Assembly (NCBI RefSeq): GCF_036250695.1
Contig: NZ_CP109427.1
Span: forward strand, 8,184,001 to 8,248,000
Direction of reading: 5' to 3'
Source: Streptomyces sp. NBC_01497
GTDB taxonomy: Bacteria; Actinomycetota; Actinomycetes; Streptomycetales; Streptomycetaceae
DNA: 64,000 bases
The notes under the pieces were generated by a model. The model did no database searches. It saw only the letters and a list, made by a program, of their open reading frames with translations, and was not told where the DNA came from. Positions within the stretch are counted from its first letter, which is position 1, and each line of letters opens with the position of its first letter. The position numbers and the translations under genes are program-made. Positions 27,701 through 34,281 of this stretch are shown here, one piece after another.

Positions 27701-28945
27701 GCCGCAGTCGCCGTCAGTGCCGTCGGTGAGGTCGAAGAGACCGCTGCCGCGGTGGGCGTACGGGTAGGTGTTGGGGTACGTACCGGCGTCAGGGGCGCCG
27801 GCCAGCGCGTACATCGCACTGATGAGCGGGGACGACAGGCTCGTGCCGCCGACCTGCTCCCAGCCCTCGTTGAGCGAGTTGTAGATGGCCAGACCGCTGC
27901 TCGGGTCCGCGTCCGCGGAGATGTCGGCGGTCGCCCGGCCGGCGCAGCCGCTGTCCACCGCGTCCTGCACATCGGGTCGGGGCTGCCAGGCCGAGCAGCC
28001 GCTGCCGCCCCCGGACCATGCCTTCTCGGTCCAGCCGCGCGCCGTGCCGGCCGCGCGGGTCAGGAGGGTCCCCCCGGCCGCGACGACATGCGGGTCGGAA
28101 GAGGGCCACTCGATCGCGTTGCCGGTGTCACCGGTGGAGACGGTCACGACGACACCGGGGTGGTCGTAGTCCGCTCCCGAGAGACCGGTCGCGGCTCCGT
28201 CGTCCAGACCGTACGAGTTGGACACGAACTTGGCGCCGAGCGCCACCGCCTCGTTGACCGCGGCACCGAGGTCGTCCGTCGAGGCGCTGTCGCCCTGCAC
28301 CAGCAGGATGTGGCAGGTGGGGCAGGCCGACGAGACGGCGTCGACGTCCAGCGCGGTCTCCAGCGACCAGCCGGCGTCGTCCGCCGGGTAGTCCGTACCG
28401 CCGCGCTGGTCGACCTTGCGGAAGCAGCCGTTGTCGGTCGTGCAGGCGGGCAGGCCGAACTGCGAGCGGAAATGGGCCAGGTCGGCCTCCGCTGCCCCGT
28501 AGCCGAAGGCGTCCACGATCGCGACAGTCTGACCGGTGCCACCCGCCGGCAGGCCGTAGGCAGCCTGGATGTCCGCCGGGGTCAGGGCGGTGGAGGGCGG
28601 CGCGTCCTGGTTGGCCCGCAGCCGCTGGTCGGATGTCGTCGCCACCAGCGACAGACATCGTGCGGTGTGCTTCGCGAGCGTCGCCGTGTTGCAGTCGGTG
28701 GGCGTGTAGTGGTGGGCGGTGTCGTCGAGCTTGGCCGCGGAGGCTTTCGCGTCACGGGCCGCGGATGCCGCGTCCTTGGCCGTCCGACCGGCCGGATCCG
28801 TCCCGGCGGTGGCCGTCGCGGTGGTCCGGGCGGCCGCAACGGCCGATGGTGCCGCCAGGGCGGGGGTCTGGGCCGCGGCGAACAGGCCGAGGCAGGCGGC
28901 TATGAGGAAGGAAACTGGAGCGCGCAGGCGCCCGCGTCTCATCAT
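24761..28945 (-). CDS. Giant secreted S53 (sedolisin) peptidase with Kelch propeller
   Basis: This 1394-residue exported protein opens with a Sec-type signal (RRGRLRAPVSFLIAACLGLF, cleavage near ALAAPS). The S53 serine-carboxyl peptidase domain (about 110-440) has the catalytic Glu/Asp of SLETALDVD (E196, D200) and the Ser of GGTSLSSP (about S369). Next come carboxypeptidase-regulatory-like beta-sandwich domains (about 445-610), a MAM/jelly-roll-like region (about 640-800) and further regulatory-like repeats. Kelch units (YSVGGIDSP, LYVAGGAY, LYVVGGETGDG) form a propeller around 970-1210, and a last beta-sandwich ends the protein. The usual ~180-residue sedolisin propeptide is shortened to about 80. 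The propeller may bind substrate or cell surface. Function of the whole is inferred. Confidence 0.9.
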   Translation of the reverse strand: MMRRGRLRAPVSFLIAACLGLFAAAQTPALAAPSAVAAARTTATATAGTDPAGRTAKDAASAARDAKASAAKLDDTAHHYTPTDCNTATLAKHTARCLSLVATTSDQRLRANQDAPPSTALTPADIQAAYGLPAGGTGQTVAIVDAFGYGAAEADLAHFRSQFGLPACTTDNGCFRKVDQRGGTDYPADDAGWSLETALDVDAVSSACPTCHILLVQGDSASTDDLGAAVNEAVALGAKFVSNSYGLDDGAATGLSGADYDHPGVVVTVSTGDTGNAIEWPSSDPHVVAAGGTLLTRAAGTARGWTEKAWSGGGSGCSAWQPRPDVQDAVDSGCAGRATADISADADPSSGLAIYNSLNEGWEQVGGTSLSSPLISAMYALAGAPDAGTYPNTYPYAHRGSGLFDLTDGTDGDCGNQLCEARAGWDGPTGLGSPDGLSALKPGTLATVTGHVTNKADGSAQAGATVSLVDESNQFTYRATTDSTGTYHAHVSAATYDVSASRFGYASETQKGVAVAAGQSAGADFALAKTPTHTVTGTVTDGSGHGWPLYAKLTIDGYPDGPVYTDPRTGAYSVELPGQADYSVRVSPVAPGYTPLTLDLPVAGADVKRDVPFAADTTQCSAPGYSYTAQAGFEGWRYGAKYGWSVVNHDPSPGWLFGQPSGGGFLGSGDYAAVEPGVRGDTAEDTDLVSPVFSLAGQKSANLDFDSIYLLEDGAAFDASVSTDGGTTWTPVFQPPTGEANLVHGDIPLTKALGHSKVRVRFHFKGGANSLLQLDNVSVGSCRTLGGGLIEGTVRDANTGAPVNGATVSVSAGGAENMYGSAVSTATPDDAKVADGFYWLYSPKAGANTVSTANPRYVSAKSSVSVSSKVARHDTALKAGRLKLSSSPVSLRTGLSGKATGHVTLTNTGGGPLKVTVAEQSAAATDTAAQPAADGTWQQLPTYPEPIRNNVVGSYQGRTYSVGGIDSPWGGTPSKHGYVYDPAAGSWSPIADMPQARTGASGAFLNGTLYVAGGAYTVHPGDAGTLSASTFAYHPASDSWSKVADLPQPVMDAAVAVLDGKLYVVGGETGDGSQESAAAYRYDPVHNTWTRTADYPAQMSAFGCGGTSAGVVCAGGVNTQGGHSVAHSTTYVYHPGSDKWTRAADMPYEVFGASYTSANGELQVTAGFTTDSVSQNEAAADTRKVVQYDPASDTWTSLPEAPQATDFSGSGTGCGLTQIGGSDPNGLAGTTWAAARSGFAQCTGDDVNWLSENATTISLAPGASRQLTVTADAKVLAAPGDYAAMLSMISDTPYLYQPVQVGVKATAPASWGEVSGTVTEATGGKPLAGAAVTLSQHGKQQIAVTTDSHGRYDLWRTAGSSTVSVTADGHRTGSREVVLKHGGATSADFALAQS

Positions 28946-28978
28946 GGGTGAAGGACCCTTCGTTCGAGGACAGGCGTG

Positions 28979-29122
28979 TCAGAGCGGTTCGTAGCCGGAA
29001 GGCACATCACCGGCGGCGGGTTGTCCGTCCCCCGCCGCTTCGAGCTCTTCCTGTTCGTCGTGGAGGCCGCGATCGTCCTGCGCGTCGGGATCGCGTGAAC
29101 CCGCCTCCGGAATACCACTCAT
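28979..29122 (-). CDS. Small acidic protein (47 residues)
   Basis: An ORF beginning MSGIPEAGSRDPDAQDDRGL and ending GDVPSGYEPL runs from ATG 29122 to TGA 28979. GGAGGG lies nine bases upstream of the ATG, third positions are G/C-rich, and the product is very acidic and probably disordered. It lies just upstream of the S53 peptidase gene on the same strand (33-base gap), so the two may be co-transcribed. No function is known to me. Confidence 0.6.
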   Translation of the reverse strand: MSGIPEAGSRDPDAQDDRGLHDEQEELEAAGDGQPAAGDVPSGYEPL

Positions 29123-29166
29123 CGCCAGACCCTCCGCTGTCGCGCCCCTGTTGGACGACGATCATC

Positions 29167-29199
29167 CGCAAGCATGGGCCGGCGGAACGCATGCTTGCG
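29167..29199. promoter_or_regulatory. 10-bp inverted repeat upstream of the small ORF
   Basis: CGCAAGCATG (29167-29176) and CATGCTTGCG (29190-29199) are perfect complements around 13 bases, 45 bases upstream of the small acidic ORF. It could be an operator for the ORF and the S53 peptidase gene. An A-rich patch (CCTAAAAAATCG) follows at about 29214. Confidence 0.55.
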
Positions 29200-29600
29200 A
29201 TTGCGCGAATGACCTAAAAAATCGACGTGACCGTGCGGCCTGACACGTGAGCACGCGCGAGAGGCCGCTGCGGCGGATCGCGCGTGGCCGGAATCTCCCT
29301 GATGCGTTCGATGCCCGTTACGGTGACGGATCGTCATGATCTGTGCTGGGCAGGCAGGAAATGTTCACTGAGTGCCTGAGCGCCTGGGTGCCTGAGAGTC
29401 GTTGCGCTGTCGATCGCGGGGAGGATCGGTTCGATTGCGACTGCCCAGTCAGGGCGATCTTGGGTTGGGCACGCTCGGTCGACGCGATCCGGTGCCGCGC
29501 GGAGACCGTTGGGACCTCGGACCCACCGACCCTGTCCATATTTTGGCCAAGAGTTCCATCATGTGGACTCCATGGTCGTGGTGATCCTGGCGCGGGCACG
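29200..29600. other. Lower-GC gap
   Basis: About 400 bases without a supported gene and with visibly more A/T than the surroundings (for example CCATATTTTGGCC near 29537). This marks the left side of the worn segment with the transposase remnant. A GTGCCTGAG direct repeat occurs near 29371-29397. Confidence 0.45.
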
Positions 29601-30251
29601 ATGTCTCGTATGACTGAGGAGATACGCACGGCATACCTGCTGGGCGCCGAGCAGGCCGTGCACCTGCTGGCCACGGAAGAGGTGGCGCGTTGCTGGGACA
29701 AGGAGTCAGTACTGCCGGGGATGACGGTGGGTGGGCTGGCCGGTCATCTTGCGCGCAGCGTCCTACAGGTCGAATGGTTTCTCGACGGCGAGACAGTCGG
29801 CGCGGCGCCGGTGTCGCCAGTGCGCTACTACGCGCGGCTCGTCGGCACGTCTCTGCCGGACTCCGCACTCAACGTCGGCGTGCGTGCGCGGAGCGAGGAG
29901 ACGGCAGTCGCCGGCCCCACCACCGTGGCCGAGCAGGCGCACGCCGCATGGCAGAGGCTGACACAACGGCTTGACAGGGAGCCAGCCGATCGGCGCGTGG
30001 CCATCCTCCACCGACCCGGAGAGGAAATGCTGCTCGATGGCTACCTCCGAACGCGATGCGTCGAATTGGCAGTGCACCTTGATGACCTGGCTCTGAGCGT
30101 GGGCGCTCTGGACCAGACACCCGAAGCCCTTCTGGCCATTGCGGTCGATGTCCTTGTCGCAGCCGCTCGTGACCGGCACGGCGATCAGGCCGTGCTCCAT
30201 GCGCTCGCCAGGCGTGAACGTGACGCCGGCCAGGCTTTGCGCGTGCTGTAA
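29601..30251 (+). CDS. MDMPI/DinB-like protein
   Basis: This 216-residue protein resembles the mycothiol-dependent maleylpyruvate isomerase N-terminal (DinB-like four-helix) family: TEEIRTAYLLGAEQAVHLLATEEVARCW, then MTVGGLAGHLARSVLQVEWFLDG with the conserved metal-type His, and later RTRCVELAVHLDDLALSVG. Such proteins use a Zn site and mycothiol or act as uncharacterised thiol transferases. ATG 29601 is chosen; ATG 29610 is equally close to the conserved start. Base composition is less G/C-rich than its neighbours, consistent with recent arrival near the transposase remnant. Confidence 0.8.
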   Translation: MSRMTEEIRTAYLLGAEQAVHLLATEEVARCWDKESVLPGMTVGGLAGHLARSVLQVEWFLDGETVGAAPVSPVRYYARLVGTSLPDSALNVGVRARSEETAVAGPTTVAEQAHAAWQRLTQRLDREPADRRVAILHRPGEEMLLDGYLRTRCVELAVHLDDLALSVGALDQTPEALLAIAVDVLVAAARDRHGDQAVLHALARRERDAGQALRVL

Positions 30252-30496
30252 GAAGCCGTATTCATGCCGCTCATCCAGCTTGCGGATCGAATACGGTACT
30301 GGATCGGATGATCCCGGGGTGATCGGTGCATGAGGACAGGGCCTCTTGGCAGGTCGGGGGTGTTGAAGCCTGCCGATCCGCCCAGGCGACCCTGTTGCCG
30401 CAGTGGTACGCGCTCGCGCCCACATCGTCCGACTCGACTGCCCCATCGTGTGATTGTCTCGCGCACGTGTACGGCAACGCTGCTGATCATCCCGAT

Positions 30497-31050
30497 CGGG
30501 TACGCCGGTATCCCTCGGACTTGACGGAGCGCAGTGGGCGGTGAGCGGAGTGGGCGGTGGTCCTGCCGTTGCTGCCAGTGCCGACCCGGGTGCGGGGCCG
30601 GGGCGGGCCGCCGGAGTCTTACTGCCGCCGGGCGCTGCTGGACGCGGCCCGGTACCCGGCCTACGACGGCACCAAGTGGCGGGCGATACCGGCCGAGTTC
30701 CCGCCACGCGACCGCGTCTACGCGTTCTTCCGCCGTTGGTGCGACCACGGCCTGGCCACGGAGTGCCACGACCGGTTGCGCGGTCGGGTCCGTGAGAGGG
30801 ACGGGCAGGACGCGGGGCCGACGGCCGGTGTGATCGATTCGCTGTCGGTGAAGGCGGACGCCGTCGTCGGCGCCGACGGCCGGGGCTTCGACGGCGGGAA
30901 ACTGATCAACGGGCGGAAGGGTACCTCGTAGTCGGCGCTCTCGGCCTGCTGCTGAGTGTGGTGGTCACCGCGGCAGATGTCGGTGACCGCGCTGCCACGA
31001 AGGTACGGCTCCAGCGCGTGGCCCAGGCGCATCACCGGCTGGAGTTGCTC
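30497..31050 (+). pseudogene. Degenerate IS5-family transposase
   Basis: The frame reads RVRRYPSDLTE, stops, resumes AEWAVVLPLLPVPTR, continues through KWRAIPAEFPPRDRVYAFFRRW, GVIDSLSVKADAVVGADGRG and GGKLINGRK, then ends at a TAG near 30929. The remainder (LGLLLSVVVTAADVGDRAATK ... HHRLELL) follows in another frame to about 31050. This is the DUF4096/DDE architecture of IS5-type Streptomyces elements. The first stop comes from a 15-base, tandem-duplication-like insertion near 30531, the second break is a small deletion, and the C-terminal catalytic part is missing. No terminal inverted repeats are evident. Confidence 0.85.
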
Positions 31051-31200
31051 TGCGGGTGCCGTCCCGATGCCCGGACCGCAGGCGGACCGCCTGCGGGCCG
31101 TGGCGGCAGGGCCCGGCCACCACGCTGCCGAACCCCGCTCGTCCGCCTCCACCGCCCGAGAGCGGTCGCGGCTTACCGCACAGGGCGAGTCGTCAGTTGT

Positions 31201-31359
31201 TCACTCTTCGCGTTCAAACTCGGCCTGGGCCCGCTGGTCGTCGAGGTCCTTCTGCGCGGACTCGTACACCTCCCGGACGATCTCGGTCGCCTCTTTCCGT
31301 GATGGCTTCGTGGGAAGATTGCTCACGCGCTCTGCCCAGTCATCTGTGGATTCCCTCAT
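31201..31359 (-). CDS. Small charged helical protein (52 residues)
   Basis: The ORF MRESTDDWAERVSNLPTKPS continues as a charged helix (KEATEIVREVYESAQKDLDDQRAQAEFEREE). AAGGAGAG lies just upstream of the ATG at 31359, which decides the start over upstream alternatives. The C-terminal half is predicted by eye to be one long amphipathic helix. No function recognised; it stands alone just beyond the transposase remnant. Confidence 0.65.
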   Translation of the reverse strand: MRESTDDWAERVSNLPTKPSRKEATEIVREVYESAQKDLDDQRAQAEFEREE

Positions 31360-31817
31360 GTCTCTCTCCTTAAGGCGAGGAAGCCCGCTCCGCGCCCTTC
31401 TGCGGAGCGCGGTCAAACGAACCGGCCTCATCGCGGCACGTCAACGACCCGTACAAAAACCCTACGCCTCCGCCCGCCGCCGCACCCGTTGCCGAGGGGG
31501 CCGGTGCCCGGCAGGAGCGGGACCGGGCCGGTGCCAGGAGCACCTGGTCGCGGACCTCTCGTCCCGCCCGGCATTCGCCACACCACGCGCCACACCAGGG
31601 GCACCGACACAACGCTCGACGGTCCGCGCCGGACGTCGGGAAAGCCGGGTCGGCCCAGGACTCCCGAGATGGCTCCGCACGTAACGCTTCGTAACGGCTG
31701 CCCGGGCCCGGAAGTGATGCAGGCCGGGTGCAGGCCGGGTGCAGGCCGGCGCCTCGTGGCAGGGACAAGACGGCACGCGTCCCGGGGGCCGCGACGGGCT
31801 CACTCCGGGACGACGGG
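31360..31817. other. Gap with a short tandem repeat
   Basis: No gene is supported. The 11-mer TGCAGGCCGGG occurs three times in tandem at 31718-31750 (last base changed in the third copy), a slippage-type expansion. Confidence 0.5.
31718..31750. repeat. 11-bp tandem repeat, three copies
   Basis: TGCAGGCCGGG is repeated three times head to tail, the last copy ending in C. Confidence 0.8.
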
Positions 31818-31964
31818 TCATTGCGGCTTGTCGGAGGCAGGTGCTGGATCCGGCACGTCTTTCTTGGTTCCGGACGACGGTCGGGAGATGAAGTTCTCGA
31901 AGGCATCCATCCCGAGTATCAGCAGCATCATGAGTACGGGGAGGCACACGGCTATGAAGATCAC
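31818..31964 (-). CDS. Small single-span membrane protein (48 residues)
   Basis: Starting at GTG 31964, preceded by AGAGAGGG, the product is a hydrophobic helix (MIFIAVCLPVLMMLLILGMD) followed by AFENFISRPSSG and a polar, charged tail. This is the form of the small one-pass membrane proteins common in Streptomyces. Function unknown. The start is fixed by the ribosome binding site and by the onset of the membrane helix. Confidence 0.7.
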   Translation of the reverse strand: MIFIAVCLPVLMMLLILGMDAFENFISRPSSGTKKDVPDPAPASDKPQ

Positions 31965-32289
31965 GGAGCCCTCTCTGAAGGAGTACGGACTACGTTCCTT
32001 GCGCTGACCTTCAGTGTCAGGCCGAACGGAGTAACGCGCTCGTCGAGCGGCTGTCTCCCCGTCGTGCGGCGCTGTCGGGGCCCCCTGCGGGCGTGTCCGT
32101 GACCGTCGCGGCGGGGACCCGCGGCGGCGTCCCGTACGGGTGCCCAGCTGTGTCGTACCGGGGAGTCCAGGAGCCGGGGTCCGGGAACACACTGGCCGCG
32201 CAAAGCTCCGCGATGTCACATGCTGTGACCGGCGGGGGTGCCACGCTGCCGCAGTGCAGCGGTGCCGCGGGCCCGCCGCCTCGAATGCT

Positions 32290-32325
32290 CCGTAACCGCC
32301 GTAACCGCCGTCCTCGCCGTCCCCG
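32290..32325. repeat. 9-bp tandem repeat, four copies
   Basis: CCGTAACCG is repeated twice exactly, followed by two degenerate copies (CCGTCCTCG, CCGTCCCCG). Confidence 0.75.
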
Positions 32326-32341
32326 CCGCACCGCCCGACGT

Positions 32342-32378
32342 CGGCTCCCATGCCGTGCCGGGCACGGCATGGGAGCCG
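32342..32378. terminator. Very strong hairpin (18-bp arms)
   Basis: CGGCTCCCATGCCGTGCC (32342-32359) and GGCACGGCATGGGAGCCG (32361-32378) are perfect complements around a single base. It is most likely an intrinsic terminator, perhaps for the DoxX-like gene (minus strand, ends 32612), 230 bases away. In DNA it could extrude as a cruciform. Confidence 0.75.
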
Positions 32379-32507
32379 GGCCGGTCACCACGGACCGGAC
32401 GCGCTGCGGTCATCGCGGAGCTGATCCACGCGCCGCCGGTGCGCGGACGATCTTCGCCCGGGTCCGCGCACCGGCGGCGGGTCGCCCGCCGGAGACGTCA
32501 TTTCCCC

Positions 32508-32531
32508 TCTGCACGTCTGCACGTCTGCACG
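32508..32531. repeat. 8-bp tandem repeat, three copies
   Basis: TCTGCACG repeated three times exactly. Confidence 0.8.
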
Positions 32532-32611
32532 CCGCCCGCGCCGGGCTGCCCCCGCGGACCGGTCGACGGATGCCACCGGCTCCACCAGGAACGCACCCGG
32601 GCCGGCGCGGC

Positions 32612-32968
32612 CTACACGGGGCCGTGGTAGAGCAGGCCCAGGGTCAGGACGGCCGCCGCGGTGGCGAGGAAGACGATCCCGCCCACGATGTTGCGGGAGC
32701 CCACCCGAAGGTGGGCGATGATCGCTCCGATGAAGTACAGCACGAGGCCGGAGGCGGCGAGGGTCCCGAGGAGCGGTACCGCGAGGCCGGCCGCCAACCC
32801 CACGGTGCCCGCTGCCAGCAGCGTGCCCAGTACCGGTACCCACTTGCGGGGTATGCCCTTCATATCCGCCTGCGTCTTGGGGTATTCGTGGCCGATCAGG
32901 TAAGTGACGGCGGCGGCACCGTTGAAGACCGCGCCGAGGATGGTGACCGTGACATAGGCGGCGAACAC
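32612..32968 (-). CDS. DoxX-like membrane protein
   Basis: This 118-residue protein has four hydrophobic segments: FAAYVTVTILGAVFNGAAAVTYLI, VPVLGTLLAAGTVGLAAGLAV, LGTLAASGLVLYFIGAIIAH and IVGGIVFLATAAAVLTLGLL. This is the size and topology of the DoxX-like family of small inner-membrane proteins linked to redox homeostasis. GTG 32968 is chosen because GGAGA lies a few bases upstream and membrane segment 1 starts there. Upstream lies the broken LAL gene, so any former co-regulation is lost. Confidence 0.82.
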   Translation of the reverse strand: MFAAYVTVTILGAVFNGAAAVTYLIGHEYPKTQADMKGIPRKWVPVLGTLLAAGTVGLAAGLAVPLLGTLAASGLVLYFIGAIIAHLRVGSRNIVGGIVFLATAAAVLTLGLLYHGPV

Positions 32969-33171
32969 GATTTCTCCGTTTCTGCGGGGGAGCACCCCTG
33001 CCGGGGGAGCACGCCTGCCGGGCGCTCCGTCGTAGGACCTCGTTCTCCCCCGCAGGACGGGCGGGCGGCTCGATGTGTGACAGTGCTCGGCGGCCGGATG
33101 GGCACGCCGTCTCGCGTGGTGGCCCCCGTCGGGCGGGAACGCGGCGGCCCTGCGCCGATCGGTGCTGCTCG

Positions 33172-34035
33172 CGCCCGGCGTCGGGGCCGAGGCGACTGGT
33201 CCGCTCAAGTACCGCCTCGCGGATGCCGGGCGGCACGTCGAGTTCCGCGACGTCGCGCCGCAGCCAGGCGCCGTCCTCCCGGACCAGGTCCGCGCGGTCG
33301 TGCAGCAGGCGCACGCACTCCTCGATGGCGAGCGGCAGTCCGTCGGTGTGGGCGTGCAGGAACGCGGCGAACTCCGTCGAGACCGGTTCCCCGCCGAGCA
33401 TCGAGGACATCAGCTCCGCGGTCGCCGTGGTGTCCAGGGGCCCTGGTTCCACCCGGACGCCACCGGTCTGTGCGACCAGCCGCCGCAGCAGCGCCCCGGG
33501 CCGTACCTCCTCGGGCCGGTAGGTCAGGACGAGTCGCGGGGCGCGCTCCCGCTGGGCCCGCAGCAGCAACAGGAGTTCCATGGTCGTTTCGTCGGCCCAG
33601 TGCGCGTCCTCCACCACGAGCAGCTCGACACCGAGGGCGTCGATGAGTTCGATGAGCGCGCGGAGCAGACAGCGCCGGGCCGCCGCGGGGTCGGACAACG
33701 GGTCGCAGGCGGGGGGCAACTGCTCGGCCCACTCCGGGAAGACCGGCCGCAGCACTCCCGCCGGCGCGGTGAGCGGCACGTCCACGAGACCCTCGGTCGC
33801 CTGGCGCACGGCGTCGACGACCGGCGCGAGTGTGTACGGCTCCCGCAACGGCGGGCACACCGCGACCAACGCGCTCTCGCGTCGCCGTAGCAGCAGTTCG
33901 TGGATCAGCCGGGTCTTTCCGATCCCCGCCTCGCCCGAGACCATGACCGGCCCTGCCCGCTCGTCGAGTGCCCGGTCGATCAGGGACAGGTCACGGTCGC
34001 GGCCGACCAGGCGGGGTACGGCGAGGTCGGGCCCG
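33172..34035 (-). pseudogene. Truncated LAL regulator (N-terminal ATPase fragment)
   Basis: The frame encodes AVPRLVGRDRDLSLIDRALD, Walker A GEAGIGKT, PVVDAVRQATEGL, Walker B LLVVEDAHWADE and LDVPPGIREAVLERTSRLGP, closely paralleling the first ~300 residues of the LAL protein at 21574. Similarity ends abruptly at about 33174; the ~600-residue helical region and the LuxR DNA-binding domain are absent. No ATG, GTG or TTG in this frame precedes the conserved start. The obvious ATG (34101) is in another frame, implying a frameshift. A gene lacking both a start and its DNA-binding end is best called dead. Confidence 0.8.
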
Positions 34036-34281
34036 CACGCCGGCGCGTCCGCGCTCTCCTCGGCTCTCGTCTCCGCCTTCGTGTCGGCTCGATGGGGCCA
34101 TTGTGCCGGTCACGCAGGCAACGGCGGACGGGTCGCGTCGTTGCCAGGCACAACGCACTACCGCCCCCCGGCTGCCTACCGCGCCAGCGGCGCGCCGGTG
34201 ACCGCGCACGGCAACGTCCTGCCGACGGGCGCCCGGTGAGGGGCACACCGTCGACAGGACGGATCAGGCAGAGGCCGGTCG

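Larger units (their letters stand above)
31965..32611. other. Gap with repeats and a strong hairpin
   Basis: No gene is supported in about 650 bases. It contains two short tandem repeats (32290-32325, 32508-32531) and a near-perfect long hairpin (32342-32378). Confidence 0.55.
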
